Below, piece after piece: positions 62,631 through 64,000 of a stretch of 64,000 nt of DNA (position 1 is its first letter; each line of letters begins with the position of its first letter). The stretch comes from Streptomyces sp. PR69 (GTDB lineage: Bacteria > Actinomycetota > Actinomycetes > Streptomycetales > Streptomycetaceae). The notes beneath the pieces were generated by a model that saw nothing but the letters and a program-made list of their open reading frames with translations, did no database searches and had not been told where the DNA came from. Where the stretch lies: the NCBI RefSeq assembly GCF_026420845.1, contig NZ_JAOWCB010000015.1, positions 1 through 64,000 of the forward strand, in the 5' to 3' direction. Both the position numbers and the translations under genes were made by a program.

Positions 62631-62890
62631 ACAGAGGTCCGCCGAGCGGAGGCCCGCTGGGCAGAAGTCCGCGCGGCCGCGCCGCCCCGGACCTCAAGGC
62701 CGCCGAGCAGCCGGGCCGTGGCCTCGGCGATCTCGTCGACGGCCCGGTCGAAGACCTCGCGGTTGTGCGCGGCGGGCGCGCGGAAGCCGGAGACCTTGCG
62801 GACGTACTGCAGGGCTGCGGCGCGGATGTCCTCCTCGGTGGCCTCTTCTGGGAGGGCGGGCGGGCGGAGGGTCTTGATGCTGCGGCACAT
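62576..62890 (-). CDS. DUF2277 family protein
   Basis: A 104-residue protein. CRSIKTLRPPALPEEATEED, ALQYVRKVSGFRAPAAHNRE and FDRAVDEIAEATARLLGGL match DUF2277, a small helical family of unknown function. After residue 67 the tail is low-complexity Arg/Ala/Ser/Thr and overlaps the end of the DedA gene on the other strand. ATG 62890. Confidence 0.9.
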   Translation of the reverse strand: MCRSIKTLRPPALPEEATEEDIRAAALQYVRKVSGFRAPAAHNREVFDRAVDEIAEATARLLGGLEVRGGAAARTSAQRASARRTSVQATGSAARSTARLAEAG

Positions 62891-62914
62891 GCCTCCAGTG
62901 TGCGCCGCCGCCCC

Positions 62915-63370
62915 TCACACGGCTGGGCGCTCCGTGCTGCGGTCCGTGCACAGCGCCCAGACCACGAAGATCCCGATGGCGATTCCCACGATGGCCCATA
63001 CGGGCTGGTACGGCAGCCAGATGAAGTTGGCCACCACGCTGAGGCCGGCGAGCACCACACCGAGCGCCCGGGCCCAGGCCGCACCGGTGAGGATGCCCCA
63101 GCCGACGAGGGCGACGATCACGCCGAGGACCAGATGGATCCAGCCCCACGTGGTGAGGTTGAACTTGTAGACGTAGTCGCCCACGCGTGCGTACACATCG
63201 TCCTCGGCGATCCCGGCGATGCCCTGGAGCACCGCGATCACACCGTAGACGAGCATCAGCACACCGGCGAACAGCGTCCCGCCGGCGGCCCAGTCACCGG
63301 CCGCGCCGGGATCGCGGACCGGGCCGGGGGACGGATGCTGGGGTGCCCCCGAAGGGGAGGTGTCTGCCAT
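62915..63370 (-). CDS. Four-helix membrane protein, DUF7144-like
   Basis: A 151-residue protein with four hydrophobic segments: GTLFAGVLMLVYGVIAVLQG, LTTWGWIHLVLGVIVALVGW, ARALGVVLAGLSVVANFIWL and VWAIVGIAIGIFVVWAL. The WGWIHLVLG motif is typical of this common Streptomyces family of unknown role. ATG 63370. It lies 25 bases upstream of the DUF2277 gene on the same strand. Confidence 0.87.
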   Translation of the reverse strand: MADTSPSGAPQHPSPGPVRDPGAAGDWAAGGTLFAGVLMLVYGVIAVLQGIAGIAEDDVYARVGDYVYKFNLTTWGWIHLVLGVIVALVGWGILTGAAWARALGVVLAGLSVVANFIWLPYQPVWAIVGIAIGIFVVWALCTDRSTERPAV

Positions 63371-63620
63371 GCGTCCACGCTCCGCCCGCCCGCGGACGGG
63401 CGACCACCGGTGCTCGCCCGTCCGGGTGAGCGCCAGGCCTGGGCCGGGCTGCTCCTGCTGACCGTCACGATCGACGTCATCACGCCCACACCCCGTCCCC
63501 CGAATACGCCGCCCACCACACCGGCTGACTCCCCCGACCGGCCTCCCCCGGATGCCACGCCCGGCCGGACCGGGCAGGGTGGCCTCGTCAGGACCTTCCC
63601 CGCAGAGACGAGGACCGCCC

Positions 63621-63971
63621 ATGTCCGCGACCTCCCGCCGGTACCGGCATCCCGCCCTCGCCGCCGGGGCGGCCCTCCTCACTCTCGCCGCCGCCGCGGG
63701 CTGCTCCGGCCTCGGCCGCAGCGCGGTCGGCACCCTCTCGTACGAAACGGCCCGCCACCGCCATGTCACGGTCACCAACCCCTCGGTCAAGGGCTGCCAC
63801 CGCTTCCCCCCGGCGGGCGCGGTCTCCGTCGAGAACACCACCTCCGTGGACGTGAAGCTCTACCCCACCCGCGACTGCACGGGCGACGACACGATCTACG
63901 TCCCCGCCTCCCTCTCCGACGTCCGCGCCCCCGGAGCGGACCCCTGGCGCAGCTTCAGCTTTATCCACTGA
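63621..63971 (+). CDS. Small hypothetical lipoprotein
   Basis: A 116-residue protein. Signal peptide with RRYRH n-region and lipobox AAAGC (Cys 28). The mature part is small and beta-rich, with two more Cys (KGCHRF and TRDCTGDD) likely paired. It ends DPWRSFSFIH. ATG 63621 follows GAGGA. Function unknown. Confidence 0.8.
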   Translation: MSATSRRYRHPALAAGAALLTLAAAAGCSGLGRSAVGTLSYETARHRHVTVTNPSVKGCHRFPPAGAVSVENTTSVDVKLYPTRDCTGDDTIYVPASLSDVRAPGADPWRSFSFIH

Positions 63972-64000
63972 CCGGCTCCACCGGTCCGGGGCCGCGCATC

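Overview
The window is high-GC actinobacterial chromosome. Very strong G/C bias at third codon positions, many GTG and TTG starts, ATGA/GTGA overlaps inside operons, and typical families (DUF397 with an XRE regulator, LLM-F420 oxidoreductase, a B12-controlled ECF transporter) point to Streptomyces or a close relative. No rRNA, tRNA or CRISPR array was seen. The 5' gene, RNase H/phosphatase, is cut by the window edge.

Layout. 1-2108 is a minus-strand trio (RNase H, zinc-ribbon coiled coil, NIF3). 2388-3464 is a siderophore-binding lipoprotein behind a near-consensus iron box. 3697-5371 holds a Streptomyces-type conserved protein and a 57-residue protein. 5486-8424 is a MaoC/alcohol dehydrogenase/SDR operon. 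8640-10085 is an MFS exporter. 10306-13566 is a three-gene cassette: WXG-like helical protein, DUF1023 hydrolase, lipoprotein. 13567-14674 is a DUF397/XRE pair. 14838-19333 is a housekeeping series (methyltransferase, amidase, DUF5336-like membrane protein, LLM oxidoreductase, cold shock protein, Uma2-like nuclease).

19544-23994 is an island bounded by perfect 19-bp inverted repeats, which are the outer ends of two decayed ISAs1-type elements. Its AT-richer cargo encodes a charged 159-residue protein and a 643-residue protein that looks like an aerolysin-type pore former joined to a six-bladed propeller. A piece of a second propeller lies just outside. This is the best candidate here for an undescribed system.

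24366-27842 is a glycosyltransferase/methyltransferase/prenyltransferase-like locus with a dense array of triloop hairpins. 28095 encodes a KstR-like TetR repressor. Four KstR-like operators lie at its own promoter and upstream of the MaoC operon, the aldehyde dehydrogenase/ferredoxin operon (shared with a metallo-beta-lactamase gene), and the thiolase/cytochrome P450 pair. Together they suggest one sterol or lipid side-chain degradation regulon scattered over about 33 kb. 28807-29387 is an antitoxin/Fic-like toxin pair.

32375-38801 is a cobalamin-riboswitch operon: two surface-anchored proteins, one with an alpha/alpha-barrel repeat, followed by ECF T, double-ATPase and S components. 39132-64000 holds mixed genes: a lysozyme-like protein, a TPR protein lacking the expected HTH, a GT87-PAP2 fusion, a MhuD-type heme oxygenase, an MFS-winged-helix fusion, a frameshifted peptidoglycan-binding gene, a class C serine hydrolase, metal transporters, a secreted HNH nuclease, a phosphatase with a large low-complexity insert, an FAD protein, a DoxX protein, a SodC-like protein, a DedA protein and small membrane or lipoproteins.
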